A DNA stretch of 64,000 nt from Pseudothioclava sp033100795 (GCF_033100795.1 NZ_JAWLVI010000007.1:1-64000), one strand, 5' to 3'; numbered from the stretch's first letter, positions 47,229 through 57,274 are shown. Translations and numbers: made by a program. The notes: generated by a model from the sequence alone, not told the origin.

Positions 47229-50200
47229 ATGTCGCCTGCCCTGATTGCCGCTTTGCCTTTTCTTGGCGCAGCCCTGCCTGCGCTGCTGATCCGGACGGGG
47301 CGCAACAATGCGGCCCTTGCTGCCGGAGTGACGACGGGGCTCGCGCTCTTGGGGCTGTTGCTGCATCTGCCCGCTGTTCTGGCGGGGCAGGTGATCACCG
47401 CACAATTCGACTGGCTGCCGTGGCTCGGGCTGAACGCGAATTTCATGATCGACGGTCTGGGGATGCTGTTTGCGACGCTGATCCTTGGGATTGGCTTGCT
47501 GATTATCCTTTATGCGCGGTTTTATCTAAGCAATCAGGACCCTGTCGGGCAGTTCTATACCTATCTGCTACTGTTCCAAGGCGCGATGGTCGGGATTGTG
47601 CTCTCCGATAACATCCTGCTTTTGCTGATCTTCTGGGAACTGACCTCGCTGAGTTCTTTCCTGCTGATCGGCTATTGGAAGCATCTGCCCGAAGGGCGTC
47701 AGGGCGCGCGGATGGCGCTGACGGTGACGGGGCTGGGTGGCCTGTCGATGATCGCGGGGATGCTGATCCTTGGGAATATCGCGGGCAGCTATGATATTTC
47801 GCAGATCTTGCAGGCAAAGGCCGCCATTCAGGCGTCGCCTCTGTATCTGCCCGCGCTGCTTTTGATCCTTGGCGGGGCGTTTACGAAATCGGCGCAGTTC
47901 CCGTTCCATTTCTGGCTGCCGCACGCGATGGCTGCGCCGACACCGGTTTCGGCCTATCTGCACTCGGCGACGATGGTGAAGGCGGGGCTGTTCCTGATGG
48001 CGCGGCTTTGGCCGGTGCTTTCTGGCACGCCCGAGTGGTTCTATATCGTCGCGACAACCGGCCTGATCACGATGCTGATCGCGGCGAAGATTGCGATCTT
48101 CAAGGATGACATGAAGGCGCTTCTGGCGTTTTCAACGGTCTCGCATCTGGGGCTGATTACCTTTCTTCTGGGGCTAGGGACCAAGGCGGGCGCAATTGCC
48201 GCCGTGTTCCACATCATCAACCACGCGAGCTTCAAGGCGGCACTGTTCATGAGCGCAGGCATCGTTGACCACGAGGCCCACACCCGCGATCTGAAGCGCC
48301 TTGGCGGGTTGCGCAAACTGATGCCTGTGACTTTTGTCATAGCCACGATTGCGACGCTCTCGATGGCGGGGATTCCGCTGTTTAACGGCTTCCTGTCGAA
48401 AGAGATGATGCTGGAAGAGGCGTCGCACACCGGCTGGATGGGCAACCCCTGGCTGGTGCCTGTGCTGGCGACCGTGGCGGCGCTGTTCTCGGCGACCTAT
48501 TCGTTCCGCTTTCTCGCGCATGGCTTCTTTGGGCCGGTGCGCGACGACTATCCGCACAAGCCCCATGATCCGCCGGTTGGCATGTGGCTTAGCCCCGCGT
48601 TCCTGACGGTTCTGGTGCTGCTGATTGGGGTCATGCCGATGACCTTTGCTGGCCCCTATGTCCAGATGGCGGCAAGTGCCGTGACGGGGGAGGCGCTGCA
48701 CCTCCACCCGATCAAGCTTTGGCACGGGATTACGCCCGCGCTGATGATGTCGGGCATGGCGGTTCTGGGCGGTCTGGCGATCCTTGCGGGCTTCAAGCCG
48801 CTCAAGGCCATGTGGGAGGCGACCCCGCGCCCCGAGGCAAAGGCAATTTTCGACGCGATCATCGCGGTGTTTGCTGCGCTGGCCGAGTGGTTTACCGCAG
48901 CCCTCCATAACGGCTCGATGGCGCGCTATCTGACGGGCTTTACCATTGCTTCGGTCGCGGCTGGCTTCTGGGCCTTCGCGGGAGGCGCCTTCGGTCCCGA
49001 AACCCGCGAGATGCTGCCGGTGTCGCCGGTCGCGATTGCGGGCTGGGTGATGCTGGTGACGGCCTCGGCCTCGGTCGTGGCCTATCATCATAACCGTATT
49101 CTGGCGCTGGTGCTGATCAGTATCGTCGGGCTGATCGTGTCGATCTGCTTTATCTACCTGTCCGCGCCAGACCTTGCGCTGACGCAGATCTCGGTCGAAG
49201 TGGTGACGGCGGTCCTGATGATCCTTGCGCTGAACTTCCTGCCCAAGCACACGCAGCGCGGTGTTGGCCCGATGAAGCACCTGTTCCATATTGCGGTGGC
49301 GGGGGTGACGGGGCTTGCGACGGGTCTTTTGATCTATGCGCTGATGATGCGCGATTTCGCCTTTGAAAGCATGTCGGCCTATCATCTGGCGAACTCGCAT
49401 AATCTGGGCGGGGGGGATAACGTCGTGAACGTGATCCTCGTGGATTTCCGCGGATATGATACCTACGGCGAGGTCACGGTTCTGGGGATTGCCGCCCTTG
49501 TGATTTTCGCGCTGACCGAGGCGCTGATGTCCGGCACCGCGTCGAAAAAGCTGATTGCGTGGCGCCCCGATGTGGCGCGCGCGGGCGACAAACACCCGAT
49601 TATGTTGCTGGTTGGCACGCGGGTGATGATGCCGATTGCGCTACTTGTCGGCGTGTTCATCTTCCTGCGCGGGCATAATCTGCCGGGCGGGGGCTTTATC
49701 GCGGGCCTTGTCGTCTCGATTGCGCTTGTGATGCAGTATATGGCGTCCGGCTTTGCCTGGACGCAGGCACGGCAGAAAGTCTATTACCATGTGCTGATCG
49801 GGATCGGTGTTCTTGCGGCGGGGATCACCGGCATTGGCGCGTGGTTCAACGGGATGCCCTTCCTGACTTCGGACTTCGGCTATGTAAAGCTGTTTGGGCT
49901 TGAGCCGTTCGAAATGGCGACCGCTGCCGGGTTTGACCTTGGCGTGTTCCTTGGTGTTGTCGGCTCGGTCCTTCTGGCGCTTGGCGGGCTGTCGCGGATG
50001 GCGCGGCGCGCGGCTGTGGGCGATGAGCCCGCGCAGGCCCATATCATCGCGGAAAAACCGGCGGCGCGTAGCGGTCAGGCCGAGGGAGCGCACGCCTTCC
50101 CGCCCGAGACCAACCTGCCTCGGCGGTGGGCGGCGGCGCGCGGCTATACCAGCGCGCGGCAGGATGACGAAAAGATCAAGCTGCCGAAAGTGCCCAAACC

Positions 50201-50258
50201 CAAGATGCCATCGGTGAAAAAGACCAAAAAGAAGCCGACCAAAGGGGAGGGCAAATAA
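47229..50258 (+). CDS. mrpA: Na+/H+ antiporter subunit A fused to subunit B (MrpA/B)
   Basis: The 1009-residue membrane protein of the Mrp antiporter resembles complex-I NuoL in its N-terminal part: MIDGLGMLFATLILGIGLLI, LIFWELTSLSSFLLIGYW, PFHFWLPHAMAAPTPVSAYLH with the functional lysines and SHLGLITFLLGLG. The C-terminal third contains LISIVGLIVSICFIYLSAPD and, from about 780, MLLVGTRVMMPIALLVGVF with LRGHNLPGGGFIAGLVV, which is the MrpB domain. The basic tail (KLPKVPKPKMPSVKKTKKK) is extra. ATG 47229 with GGAGAGAAA is the start; the ORF is open upstream. Confidence 0.94.
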   Translation: MSPALIAALPFLGAALPALLIRTGRNNAALAAGVTTGLALLGLLLHLPAVLAGQVITAQFDWLPWLGLNANFMIDGLGMLFATLILGIGLLIILYARFYLSNQDPVGQFYTYLLLFQGAMVGIVLSDNILLLLIFWELTSLSSFLLIGYWKHLPEGRQGARMALTVTGLGGLSMIAGMLILGNIAGSYDISQILQAKAAIQASPLYLPALLLILGGAFTKSAQFPFHFWLPHAMAAPTPVSAYLHSATMVKAGLFLMARLWPVLSGTPEWFYIVATTGLITMLIAAKIAIFKDDMKALLAFSTVSHLGLITFLLGLGTKAGAIAAVFHIINHASFKAALFMSAGIVDHEAHTRDLKRLGGLRKLMPVTFVIATIATLSMAGIPLFNGFLSKEMMLEEASHTGWMGNPWLVPVLATVAALFSATYSFRFLAHGFFGPVRDDYPHKPHDPPVGMWLSPAFLTVLVLLIGVMPMTFAGPYVQMAASAVTGEALHLHPIKLWHGITPALMMSGMAVLGGLAILAGFKPLKAMWEATPRPEAKAIFDAIIAVFAALAEWFTAALHNGSMARYLTGFTIASVAAGFWAFAGGAFGPETREMLPVSPVAIAGWVMLVTASASVVAYHHNRILALVLISIVGLIVSICFIYLSAPDLALTQISVEVVTAVLMILALNFLPKHTQRGVGPMKHLFHIAVAGVTGLATGLLIYALMMRDFAFESMSAYHLANSHNLGGGDNVVNVILVDFRGYDTYGEVTVLGIAALVIFALTEALMSGTASKKLIAWRPDVARAGDKHPIMLLVGTRVMMPIALLVGVFIFLRGHNLPGGGFIAGLVVSIALVMQYMASGFAWTQARQKVYYHVLIGIGVLAAGITGIGAWFNGMPFLTSDFGYVKLFGLEPFEMATAAGFDLGVFLGVVGSVLLALGGLSRMARRAAVGDEPAQAHIIAEKPAARSGQAEGAHAFPPETNLPRRWAAARGYTSARQDDEKIKLPKVPKPKMPSVKKTKKKPTKGEGK

Positions 50259-50608
50259 TGGAAGCGCTTGTAGCCAGCGCCGTTGGCGTAATGACCGCTG
50301 CCGGGATTTACCTGATCCTTCGGTTGCGCACTTTCCCTGTGGTTCTGGGGATGTCGATGCTCTCTTATGCGGTAAACATCTTCCTGTTTGCGACGGGGCG
50401 TCTGGCGGTGAACCTGCCGCCAATCCTTGATCACGCGGGCGCTGCCACGGCGGGCTATACCGACCCGATTCCGCAAGCACTTGTGCTGACGGCGATCGTG
50501 ATTTCCTTCGGGATGACGGCGGTTGTTGTGATGCTGGCGCTTGGTGCCTTTATCGAGGCGGGTGACGATCTGATCGACCTCGACGAGACCGAGGAGGCCG
50601 GCCAATGA
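50258..50608 (+). CDS. mrpC: Na+/H+ antiporter subunit C
   Basis: The 116-residue NuoK-like membrane protein reads GIYLILRLRTFPVVLGMSML, with SYAVNIFLFATGRL, and a later helix LTAIVISFGMTAVVVMLALG. Its ATG overlaps the mrpA stop by one base (TAATG). It belongs to the seven-gene-equivalent Mrp complex that exchanges cytoplasmic Na+ or K+ for protons. Confidence 0.95.
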   Translation: MEALVASAVGVMTAAGIYLILRLRTFPVVLGMSMLSYAVNIFLFATGRLAVNLPPILDHAGAATAGYTDPIPQALVLTAIVISFGMTAVVVMLALGAFIEAGDDLIDLDETEEAGQ

Positions 50609-52212
50609 TGTCGCATCTGATGATTGCGCCGGTCGTCATTCCGGCCTTCCTTGCGCCGCTGATCGTTTTGTGGATGCGCTTCGATCTGCGCACGCAGCGG
50701 GTGTTCTCTGTCGCGGGGATGGTGGTTCTGGTCGGGCTGGCGCTGGCGCTGGCGTCTTCCGCCAGCGTGAACCCGCCCGAAGTCTATAAGCTGGGCAACT
50801 GGGAGGCGCCTTTCGGCATCGTTCTGGTGCTGGACCGGCTCTCGGCGCTGATGCTGGTGCTGACTGCGGTTCTGGGGCTGGTGGTGGTGCTTTATGCCAT
50901 CGGCTCGGGCTGGGACAAGCGCGGCTGGCATTTCCACTCGCTGATGCAGTTCCAGATGATGGGCCTGAATGGCGCATTCCTGACGGGCGACGCGTTCAAC
51001 CTGTTCGTGTTCTTCGAGGTGCTGCTGATCGCCTCGTATGGCCTGATGATCCACTCGGGAGGGCAAAAGCGCCTGAAAGCAGGCGTGCAATATGTGGTCT
51101 ATAACCTGGCCGGATCAACCCTGTTCCTGTTTGCGCTTGGCACGATCTATTCGGTGACGGGCACGGTCTCGATGGCGGATCTGGCGCAGAAGGTGGCGAT
51201 GATGCCTGCCGATGACACCGCGCTTTTGCGTGTGGCGGCGGTGCTGTTGATGCTGGTCTTTGCGGTCAAGGCGGCGCTGGTGCCGTTCCAGTTCTGGCTG
51301 CCCGCGACCTATACAAATGCGCCCGGTCCGGTTGCGGCGCTGTTTGCGATCATGACCAAGGTCGGAGTCTACGCGATTATCCGCATCTATACGATGGTGT
51401 TTCCCATTGGCGGCACGACCGGCACACTGGCGCAGGATGTGCTGATGCCTGCGGCGCTGGTATCACTTGTTATCGGGATGGTCGGTGTTCTGGGCGCGCG
51501 TGATCTGGGCCGAACGGTGGCCTATGCGGTGATCGGCTCGGTCGGCACGATGATGCTGGCGTTCAGCCAGTTCACGCAGGCTGCGACGGGGGCGGGGCTT
51601 TACTATATGGTCCATTCGACGCTGGCTGCTGCGGCGCTGTTCCTGATTGTCGATCTGGTGAAAGAGCGGCGCGGGGCGGCGGGTCTGGCCATCACGCCTG
51701 CGCCGAAGACCCTGACGCATGGCCTGCTGGCGGCGCTGTTCTTTGTGGGGGCTATCGCGATGGCGGGGATGCCGCCCTTGTCGGGCTTCCTTGGCAAGCT
51801 GATGATCCTCGACGCGCTGCGCGGTGAATGGACGATCTGGGCGGTGATCCTTGTGACCTCGCTGATTGCGATTGTGGGCTTTGGCCGCGCAGGTTCGACC
51901 GTGTTCTGGAAGGCCTACGCGACCGAGGGCGATCCGCCCGAGGGGCCGCGCGATGCCTCGGCGCCGGGGTTGGCATTTGTGGCCGCCGGGGCGCTGATCG
52001 CGGGGTTGGTCGCGCTGACCGTTTTTGCCGGACCGGCGACGGGCTGGCTGCGGGTAACCGCTGACCAGTTGCACCATCCGCAAGCCTATATCGGCGCGGT
52101 GATGGATGGCGCCTATGAGCGCGCGGCCGAGGCGCAAGCCGAAGGCGCGGCGTTGATGGGCCACGGCGAGACCGAAGCCACGGGGCACGAAGCCCCCGCA
52201 GCGGCGCATTGA
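50605..52212 (+). CDS. mrpD: Na+/H+ antiporter subunit D
   Basis: The 535-residue NuoN/NuoM-like protein has about 14 membrane helices. Conserved blocks include FEVLLIASYGLMIHSGGQKR, AALVPFQFWLPATYTNAPGP with the helix lysine, and GMPPLSGFLGKLMIL. It overlaps mrpC by 4 bp. The C-terminal 30 residues (after YIGAVMDGAYERA) are a hydrophilic Ala/Glu-rich tail. Confidence 0.95.
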   Translation: MMSHLMIAPVVIPAFLAPLIVLWMRFDLRTQRVFSVAGMVVLVGLALALASSASVNPPEVYKLGNWEAPFGIVLVLDRLSALMLVLTAVLGLVVVLYAIGSGWDKRGWHFHSLMQFQMMGLNGAFLTGDAFNLFVFFEVLLIASYGLMIHSGGQKRLKAGVQYVVYNLAGSTLFLFALGTIYSVTGTVSMADLAQKVAMMPADDTALLRVAAVLLMLVFAVKAALVPFQFWLPATYTNAPGPVAALFAIMTKVGVYAIIRIYTMVFPIGGTTGTLAQDVLMPAALVSLVIGMVGVLGARDLGRTVAYAVIGSVGTMMLAFSQFTQAATGAGLYYMVHSTLAAAALFLIVDLVKERRGAAGLAITPAPKTLTHGLLAALFFVGAIAMAGMPPLSGFLGKLMILDALRGEWTIWAVILVTSLIAIVGFGRAGSTVFWKAYATEGDPPEGPRDASAPGLAFVAAGALIAGLVALTVFAGPATGWLRVTADQLHHPQAYIGAVMDGAYERAAEAQAEGAALMGHGETEATGHEAPAAAH

Positions 52213-52226
52213 GGGAGGGCTGAACC

Positions 52227-52718
52227 ATGCTACGCAAACTCTTTCCCCACCCGCATCTGACGATCCTCCTGACGGTGGTCTGGCTGTTGCTGGCCAATGC
52301 CTATACGCTGAACTCGCTGGTATTCGGTCTGCTGATGGGGCTTGTGATCCCGTGGATTACCGCGCCCTACTGGCCGGATCGCCCGATCATCCGCAATGTG
52401 CCGAAGATCCTCGAATATATCGCGATCGTGTTCTACGACATCGTTATGTCGAACATCGCGGTGGCGAAGATCGTGCTGTTCTTGCCGAATTCGAAGCTGC
52501 AACCCGCCTGGGTTTCGGTGCCGCTGGACCTGCATGAACCCGAGGCGATTACCGTTCTGGCTGGCACGATCACCATGACGCCCGGCACCCTGACCGCCGA
52601 GGTTGCGGCGGATGGGCATTCGCTTCTGGTGCATTGCCTCCATGCGCCCGACCCTGACGGGGTGCGCGACGACATCAAGGCGCGCTACGAGCGCAGGCTG
52701 AAGGAGATTTTCGAATGA
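52227..52718 (+). CDS. mrpE: Na+/H+ antiporter subunit E
   Basis: The 163-residue protein has N-terminal membrane helices (LTILLTVVWLLLANAYTLNSL) and the cytoplasmic MrpE domain with TVLAGTITMTPGTLTAEVAADG and SLLVHCLHAPD. This is the family signature. It starts 14 bp after mrpD and overlaps mrpF by 4 bp. Confidence 0.94.
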   Translation: MLRKLFPHPHLTILLTVVWLLLANAYTLNSLVFGLLMGLVIPWITAPYWPDRPIIRNVPKILEYIAIVFYDIVMSNIAVAKIVLFLPNSKLQPAWVSVPLDLHEPEAITVLAGTITMTPGTLTAEVAADGHSLLVHCLHAPDPDGVRDDIKARYERRLKEIFE

Positions 52719-52984
52719 TCACCTACGCGCTTATGTTTGCTATCGGCTGTTATGCGGTCGCGCTTTTGTTCAACCTCTACCGTGTGGTGCAATCGCCCGG
52801 TGTCACCGACCGCGTGCTGGCGCTGGATACGATGGCGGTGAATGCGATTGCGCTTTTGGTGCTGTTCGGCATCTGGGAAGGCACGGCGATCTTTTTCGAA
52901 GCCTCGATCCTTTATGCGATGACAGGGTTCGTCGCGACCGTGGCCTATGCGAAGTTCCTGCTTCGCGGCGACATCATCGAGTGA
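52715..52984 (+). CDS. mrpF: Na+/H+ antiporter subunit F
   Basis: The 89-residue protein has three helices: YALMFAIGCYAVALLFNLYR, TMAVNAIALLVLFGIW and FEASILYAMTGFVATVAYAKFL. RVVQSPGVTDRVLALDTMAV is the MrpF signature. It is coupled to mrpE and followed by mrpG 8 bp later. Confidence 0.94.
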   Translation: MITYALMFAIGCYAVALLFNLYRVVQSPGVTDRVLALDTMAVNAIALLVLFGIWEGTAIFFEASILYAMTGFVATVAYAKFLLRGDIIE

Positions 52985-52991
52985 GGGCGTG

Positions 52992-53390
52992 ATGGAACTG
53001 TTCTGGGAAATCCTGGTCTCGGCGCTGCTGGTAATCGGCGGGTTCTTTGGCCTTGTCGGCAGCTACGGTCTGGTGAAGCTGCCTGATCCGATGACGCGCC
53101 TTCACGCCCCGACCAAAGCAGCGACGCTTGGCGTTGGCGGGGTGCTGATCGCGTCGATGGTCTATTTCGCGGTGTTCAAGGGGCATCTGTCGCTGCACGA
53201 GCTGATGATAACGATCTTCATCTTCCTGACGGCCCCGATCTCGGCGCATTTCCTGTCGAAAGCCAATATCTTCCATGACTGGCCTGCCGATAAGCTGCCG
53301 CGCCCCGAGGGCGATGGGCAATGGGCCGTGCATGAGGTCGAATCCGACACCTCGGCCGAGGAACTGCTGGAAGCCGAAGAAAACAGCTAA
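52992..53390 (+). CDS. mrpG: Na+/H+ antiporter subunit G
   Basis: The 132-residue protein starts at ATG 52992 (MELFWEILVSALLVIGGFFG) and contains GSYGLVKLPDPMTRLHAPTKAATLGVGG (in pieces), the MrpG mark, and three helices. The C-terminal tail is acidic and probably cytoplasmic. The open frame reaches back to 52947, within mrpF, but the 52992 start fits the family. It closes the operon; a terminator follows. Confidence 0.94.
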   Translation: MELFWEILVSALLVIGGFFGLVGSYGLVKLPDPMTRLHAPTKAATLGVGGVLIASMVYFAVFKGHLSLHELMITIFIFLTAPISAHFLSKANIFHDWPADKLPRPEGDGQWAVHEVESDTSAEELLEAEENS

Positions 53391-53402
53391 GCCGGAAACA
53401 AA

Positions 53403-53426
53403 AAAGCCCCGCTTCGGCGGGGCTTT
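53403..53426. terminator. Bidirectional terminator between mrpG and dapA
   Basis: AAAGCCCCGC (53403-53412), loop TTCG, GCGGGGCTTT (53417-53426): a perfect 10-bp stem with a stable tetraloop. A/T runs on both sides suit both the mrp operon and the opposing dapA. Confidence 0.85.
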
Positions 53427-53447
53427 CGTTTGCTCTGGCTTCGGGCC

Positions 53448-54320
53448 TTAGATCAGGCCCGCATGTGTCATGGCCGCGTCGATCTTGGCTTTGGTCGCGT
53501 CGGTCAGGCCGACCAGCGGCAGGCGGACCTCTTCCGAACACAGCCCCAGCTTCGAGAGCGCATATTTCGCACCCGCCACACCCGGCTCAAGGAAGATCGC
53601 GATGTGCAGCGGCATCAGCAGATCCTGATACTCCAGCGCTTTGGCGTAATCGCCCGCAAGAGTCGCCGCCTGCATCTGCGCGCACAGCTTCGGCGCGACG
53701 TTGGCCGTGACCGAGATACAGCCCACCCCGCCCATCGCGTTAAAGCCGACAGCCGTCGCATCCTCGCCCGAAAGCTGGATGAAATCGGTGCCACAGGTCA
53801 GGCGTTGCTTGGCCACGCGGGCCAGATCGCCGGTGGCATCCTTGACGCCCACGATCCGCGGAAGTTTCGCCAGTTCGCCCATGGTTTCGGGCGACATATC
53901 GACAACCGAACGGCCGGGGATGTTGTAGATGATGATCGGAAGGTCCGCAGCATCATGCATCGCGGTGAAATGCGCGATCAGACCAGCCTGCGTCGGCTTG
54001 TTGTAATAGGGCGTCACGACAAGGGCCGCGTCGGCGCCAGCGGCTTTGGCGTGCCGGATCAGGCCAATGCCTTCTTGCGTGTAGTTCGAACCCGCGCCCG
54101 CGATGATCTTGATGCGGCCAGCGGCGGCTTTCACCACTTCGGACACCACAAGGTTGTGCTCGTCATGGCTGAGCGTCGGGCTTTCGCCCGTGGTGCCGAC
54201 CGGAACCAGACCGTCGCTGCCCTGCTCGACATGCCATTCGACAAGTTTCTTGAGCGCGTCCAGATCCAGCTCGCCGTTCGTGAACGGCGTGATGAGTGCG
54301 GGGATGGACCCTTTGAACAT
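53448..54320 (-). CDS. dapA: 4-hydroxy-tetrahydrodipicolinate synthase
   Basis: The 290-residue TIM-barrel aldolase joins pyruvate and aspartate semialdehyde in lysine and peptidoglycan precursor synthesis. Motifs: GSIPALITPFTNGELD, VGTTGESPTLSHDEH (the GTTGE site), VVTPYYNKPTQAG with the catalytic tyrosine and IVGVKDATGDL with the Schiff-base lysine. Length is normal. It is divergent from slt, with 141 bp between the two starts. Confidence 0.96.
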   Translation of the reverse strand: MFKGSIPALITPFTNGELDLDALKKLVEWHVEQGSDGLVPVGTTGESPTLSHDEHNLVVSEVVKAAAGRIKIIAGAGSNYTQEGIGLIRHAKAAGADAALVVTPYYNKPTQAGLIAHFTAMHDAADLPIIIYNIPGRSVVDMSPETMGELAKLPRIVGVKDATGDLARVAKQRLTCGTDFIQLSGEDATAVGFNAMGGVGCISVTANVAPKLCAQMQAATLAGDYAKALEYQDLLMPLHIAIFLEPGVAGAKYALSKLGLCSEEVRLPLVGLTDATKAKIDAAMTHAGLI

Positions 54321-54461
54321 GACACGCTCCTTTGTGTGGGGTCGGGCTGGATTCGCCCGGTTGAAATCGGGCGGACATTATGCGAGCGCGCGCCGCTTGC
54401 CAACTTGTGAATTGATCCCGCGCGCCAGACAGGGCAGGTTTGGGAAAAACAAAGAGCAGAT

Positions 54462-56402
54462 ATGATGATCCGAGCCCTTTCCGCCGCTGCCCTTCTGGGG
54501 GCGAATCTGTGCCTTGCGACCGCTGCGCAGGCACAAGAGGCGAATGCGCCCGCCCTGGCCGAAGCGCTGGCGGCGGCGCGGGCGGAAAACTGGGATGGCG
54601 CGCTGGCGAAGGGCAGGCTGTCGGGCGTTCTGGGGTTTGATCTGGTCGAATGGCAGCGCCTGCGCGCGGGCGAGGGCAGCTTTGCCGATTACGCCGATTT
54701 TGCGGGGCGCCGAGCCAATTGGCCGGGGATAGATCTGCTGCGCAAGAAGGGCGAGGCAACGCTGGCAGAGGCATCGCCTGCGGCTGTGGTGGCCTATTTC
54801 GGATCACATGCGCCGCAAACGGGCGAGGGGGCGATTGCCCTTGTCGATGCGCTGCTCTCGCTCGGGCGGAAAACCCAAGCCGCGCAGGTGGCCGAAGCCG
54901 CGTGGCGCGATCTGGAACTGAGTGACGACGAACACGCAGCCTTTCTGGCCAAGCACGAAGCGTTGCTTTCACCCCATCACGGCGGGCGGATGCAGGTGAT
55001 GCTGGATCGGGGAGACCTGAAAGACGCGCGCCGTCTGGTCGATCTGGTGACCTCGGGGACGCAGGCCGTTGCGACGGCGCGCATCGCGCTACAGGCGCGC
55101 GAGGACGGGGTGGATGCGCTGATAACGGCGATCCCCGAGCGGATGCTTGGCTCATACGGGCTGGCGCGCGACCGCGCGGTCTGGCGCTGGCGCAAAAGCT
55201 TTGAGGATGGCGCGGCGGATATTCTGCTTGAACGGTCTGTTTCGGCGGACACTCTGGGTGACCCTGATCTTTGGGCCGATGTGCGCAAGCGCATGGCGCG
55301 GTGGGATCTGCGCAGGGGCGATGCGCGGCGCGCCTATAAGATTGCAGCGCGGCACCGGCTGGCCTCGCGCGGGGGGGATTATATCGAGCTGGAGTGGCTG
55401 GCGGGGTTTGCGGCGCTGAAGTTGGGGGATGCCCCCACGGCGGTCAAGCACTTCACCGCGATGCAGGCGCAAGGGACGATCCCGACGACCATCTCGCGCG
55501 CGGGTTTCTGGCTGGGACGGGCGCAAGAGGCGGCGGGCAATGGCGCTGCGGCGCAGGCGGCCTATCAAAGCGCGGCGGCCCATGTCGAAACCTTCTATGG
55601 TCGTCTGGCGGCCGAAAAGCTGAACCTTGACGAATCTAACCACTTTGCCGCCGATGTTGCGGTGCCGAACTGGCGGCAGGCTGATTTCACCCGCTCGACG
55701 GTATTTGCAGCGGCGCAACTGTTGCAGCAGGCGGGCGATGATGCGCTGGCAGAGCGGTTTATCCTCCACCTCGACGAGGGACTGACGCGAACCGACACCG
55801 AGGCGCTGGTCGGGCTTGCGGTCGAATGGGGCAACGCGCATCTGATGCTGACGCTGGCAAAACGCGCGTCCTTTGAGGGCAAGGATCTGATGCCCGCGCT
55901 GTATCCAATGCCGACTTTCGCAACCTCTGATCTGGGGGTTCCGGCTGAGCTGGCACTGGCCATCGCGCGGCAGGAAAGCGAGTTCGATTATCGTGCCGTC
56001 AGCTATGTTGGTGCGCGGGGGCTGATGCAGCTGATGCCCGAGACCGCCAAAATGATGGCCGCGCAACAGGGCGTCCCCTACGATCTGGCGCGCCTGACCG
56101 AAGACCCGCATTACAACGCGCAACTTGGTGGGGCTTATCTCAAGGGGCTGCGCGACGAGTTCGGATCATCGCCGCTGTTGATCGCGGCGGGCTACAACGC
56201 TGGCCCCGGCCGCCCGCGCCGCTGGATCGAGGAGATGGGCGATCCGCGCAAAGGGGCGGTCGATCTGGCCGAATGGGTCGAGATGATCCCCTTCGACGAA
56301 ACCCGCAACTATGTGCAGCGCGTGTCCGAGGCGATGCCGATGTATCGTCAGCGCCTTGGCGGGGCGCCGGTGCGGTTTAGCGACGAATTGCGCGGGCGCT
56401 AA
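54462..56402 (+). CDS. slt: Soluble lytic murein transglycosylase
   Basis: The 646-residue periplasmic enzyme has a signal peptide (MMIRALSAAALLGANLCLATAAQAQ), a long helical region with repeated alanine-rich helices (superhelical U/L domain) and a C-terminal SLT domain. In the latter, LALAIARQESEFDYRAVSYV carries the catalytic glutamate. GARGLMQLMPETAKMMA and AAGYNAGPGRPRRW follow. It cleaves the glycan strand, forming 1,6-anhydro muropeptides. It converges on the EamA gene with a 4-bp overlap of ends. Confidence 0.93.
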   Translation: MMIRALSAAALLGANLCLATAAQAQEANAPALAEALAAARAENWDGALAKGRLSGVLGFDLVEWQRLRAGEGSFADYADFAGRRANWPGIDLLRKKGEATLAEASPAAVVAYFGSHAPQTGEGAIALVDALLSLGRKTQAAQVAEAAWRDLELSDDEHAAFLAKHEALLSPHHGGRMQVMLDRGDLKDARRLVDLVTSGTQAVATARIALQAREDGVDALITAIPERMLGSYGLARDRAVWRWRKSFEDGAADILLERSVSADTLGDPDLWADVRKRMARWDLRRGDARRAYKIAARHRLASRGGDYIELEWLAGFAALKLGDAPTAVKHFTAMQAQGTIPTTISRAGFWLGRAQEAAGNGAAAQAAYQSAAAHVETFYGRLAAEKLNLDESNHFAADVAVPNWRQADFTRSTVFAAAQLLQQAGDDALAERFILHLDEGLTRTDTEALVGLAVEWGNAHLMLTLAKRASFEGKDLMPALYPMPTFATSDLGVPAELALAIARQESEFDYRAVSYVGARGLMQLMPETAKMMAAQQGVPYDLARLTEDPHYNAQLGGAYLKGLRDEFGSSPLLIAAGYNAGPGRPRRWIEEMGDPRKGAVDLAEWVEMIPFDETRNYVQRVSEAMPMYRQRLGGAPVRFSDELRGR

Positions 56403-57274
56403 GCCCCGCGTGCTTTCTTGCGGGCGCGCAGAAGGGTGAACACCCCCGCGCCCGCCACAACTGCGGCCCCGATGGCGACGTTGGTCTTTAGCGTCTCGCC
56501 AAAGACGAAGATCCCCAGCACCGTGGCAAAGACAAGCTGCAGATAGGCGAAGGGCTGGATCGCGGAAGCCTCGGCCACCTCGTAGGCGCGGATCAGCAGG
56601 TAATGCCCAAGCGAGGCCGATATACATAAAACCACCATCCACCCCCAATCGGGGCCGCTCATCGGCTCCCAGTGCCAGATGCCGATGATGGTGATGATGA
56701 TCGCGCCTACAACCCCCGTGTAGAAAAACGACACCGACGCCGGATCGACCCGCCCCACATAGCGCGTGAGCAGCGAATAAAGCGCAAACAGGAAGGCCGA
56801 AACCAACGGGATCAACGCATAGGGCGAGAACACCCCCACCCCCGGTTGCAGGATAATCATCACGCCGACAAAGCCGATCCCGATGGCCACCAGCCTGCGC
56901 CAGCCAACTTTCTCGTGCAGAACGGGGCCGGAAAGCGCGGTCACCAGCAACGGGTAGCAGGCGAAAACCGCGTGGCTCTCGACCAGCCCCAGATAGACGA
57001 AGCCCTGCACCATGATGATCACCTCGACCACCAGCACCGCCGAGCGGAACACCTGCATCCACGGCAGCCCCGAGCGCGTGGCGCGGCGGATGCCTCCGGG
57101 GGCGCGGGCTGCTATGACGGTCACGAAAATAGCGAAGAACCAATAGCGCACCATCAGCGTCATGTAGACGTTGTAGGTCTCGGCCAGATGGCGTGAGATA
57201 CCGTCTTGCATCGCGAAGATTAGCATTGCCGCGACCATCAGAAGGATGCCGCGAGAGGTGTGTTGTTCAGCCAT
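56399..57274 (-). CDS. EamA/DMT-family transporter
   Basis: The 291-residue protein starts MAEQHTSRGILLMVAAMLIF at 57274 and has about ten membrane helices in two EamA halves (e.g. FVYLGLVESHAVFACYPLLV and AIQPFAYLQLVFATVLGIFV). It probably exports small metabolites; the substrate is unknown. Its start overlaps the end of mnmD by 8 bp, so it is read from the same message. The ORF opens further upstream, but that part lies in mnmD. Confidence 0.9.
   Translation of the reverse strand: MAEQHTSRGILLMVAAMLIFAMQDGISRHLAETYNVYMTLMVRYWFFAIFVTVIAARAPGGIRRATRSGLPWMQVFRSAVLVVEVIIMVQGFVYLGLVESHAVFACYPLLVTALSGPVLHEKVGWRRLVAIGIGFVGVMIILQPGVGVFSPYALIPLVSAFLFALYSLLTRYVGRVDPASVSFFYTGVVGAIIITIIGIWHWEPMSGPDWGWMVVLCISASLGHYLLIRAYEVAEASAIQPFAYLQLVFATVLGIFVFGETLKTNVAIGAAVVAGAGVFTLLRARKKARGA

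Noticed and set aside
48174..49595. 473-residue minus-strand ORF inside mrpA
   Set aside because: Composition is Arg/His/Gln-heavy and mirrors the antiporter codons; mrpA itself is unmistakable.
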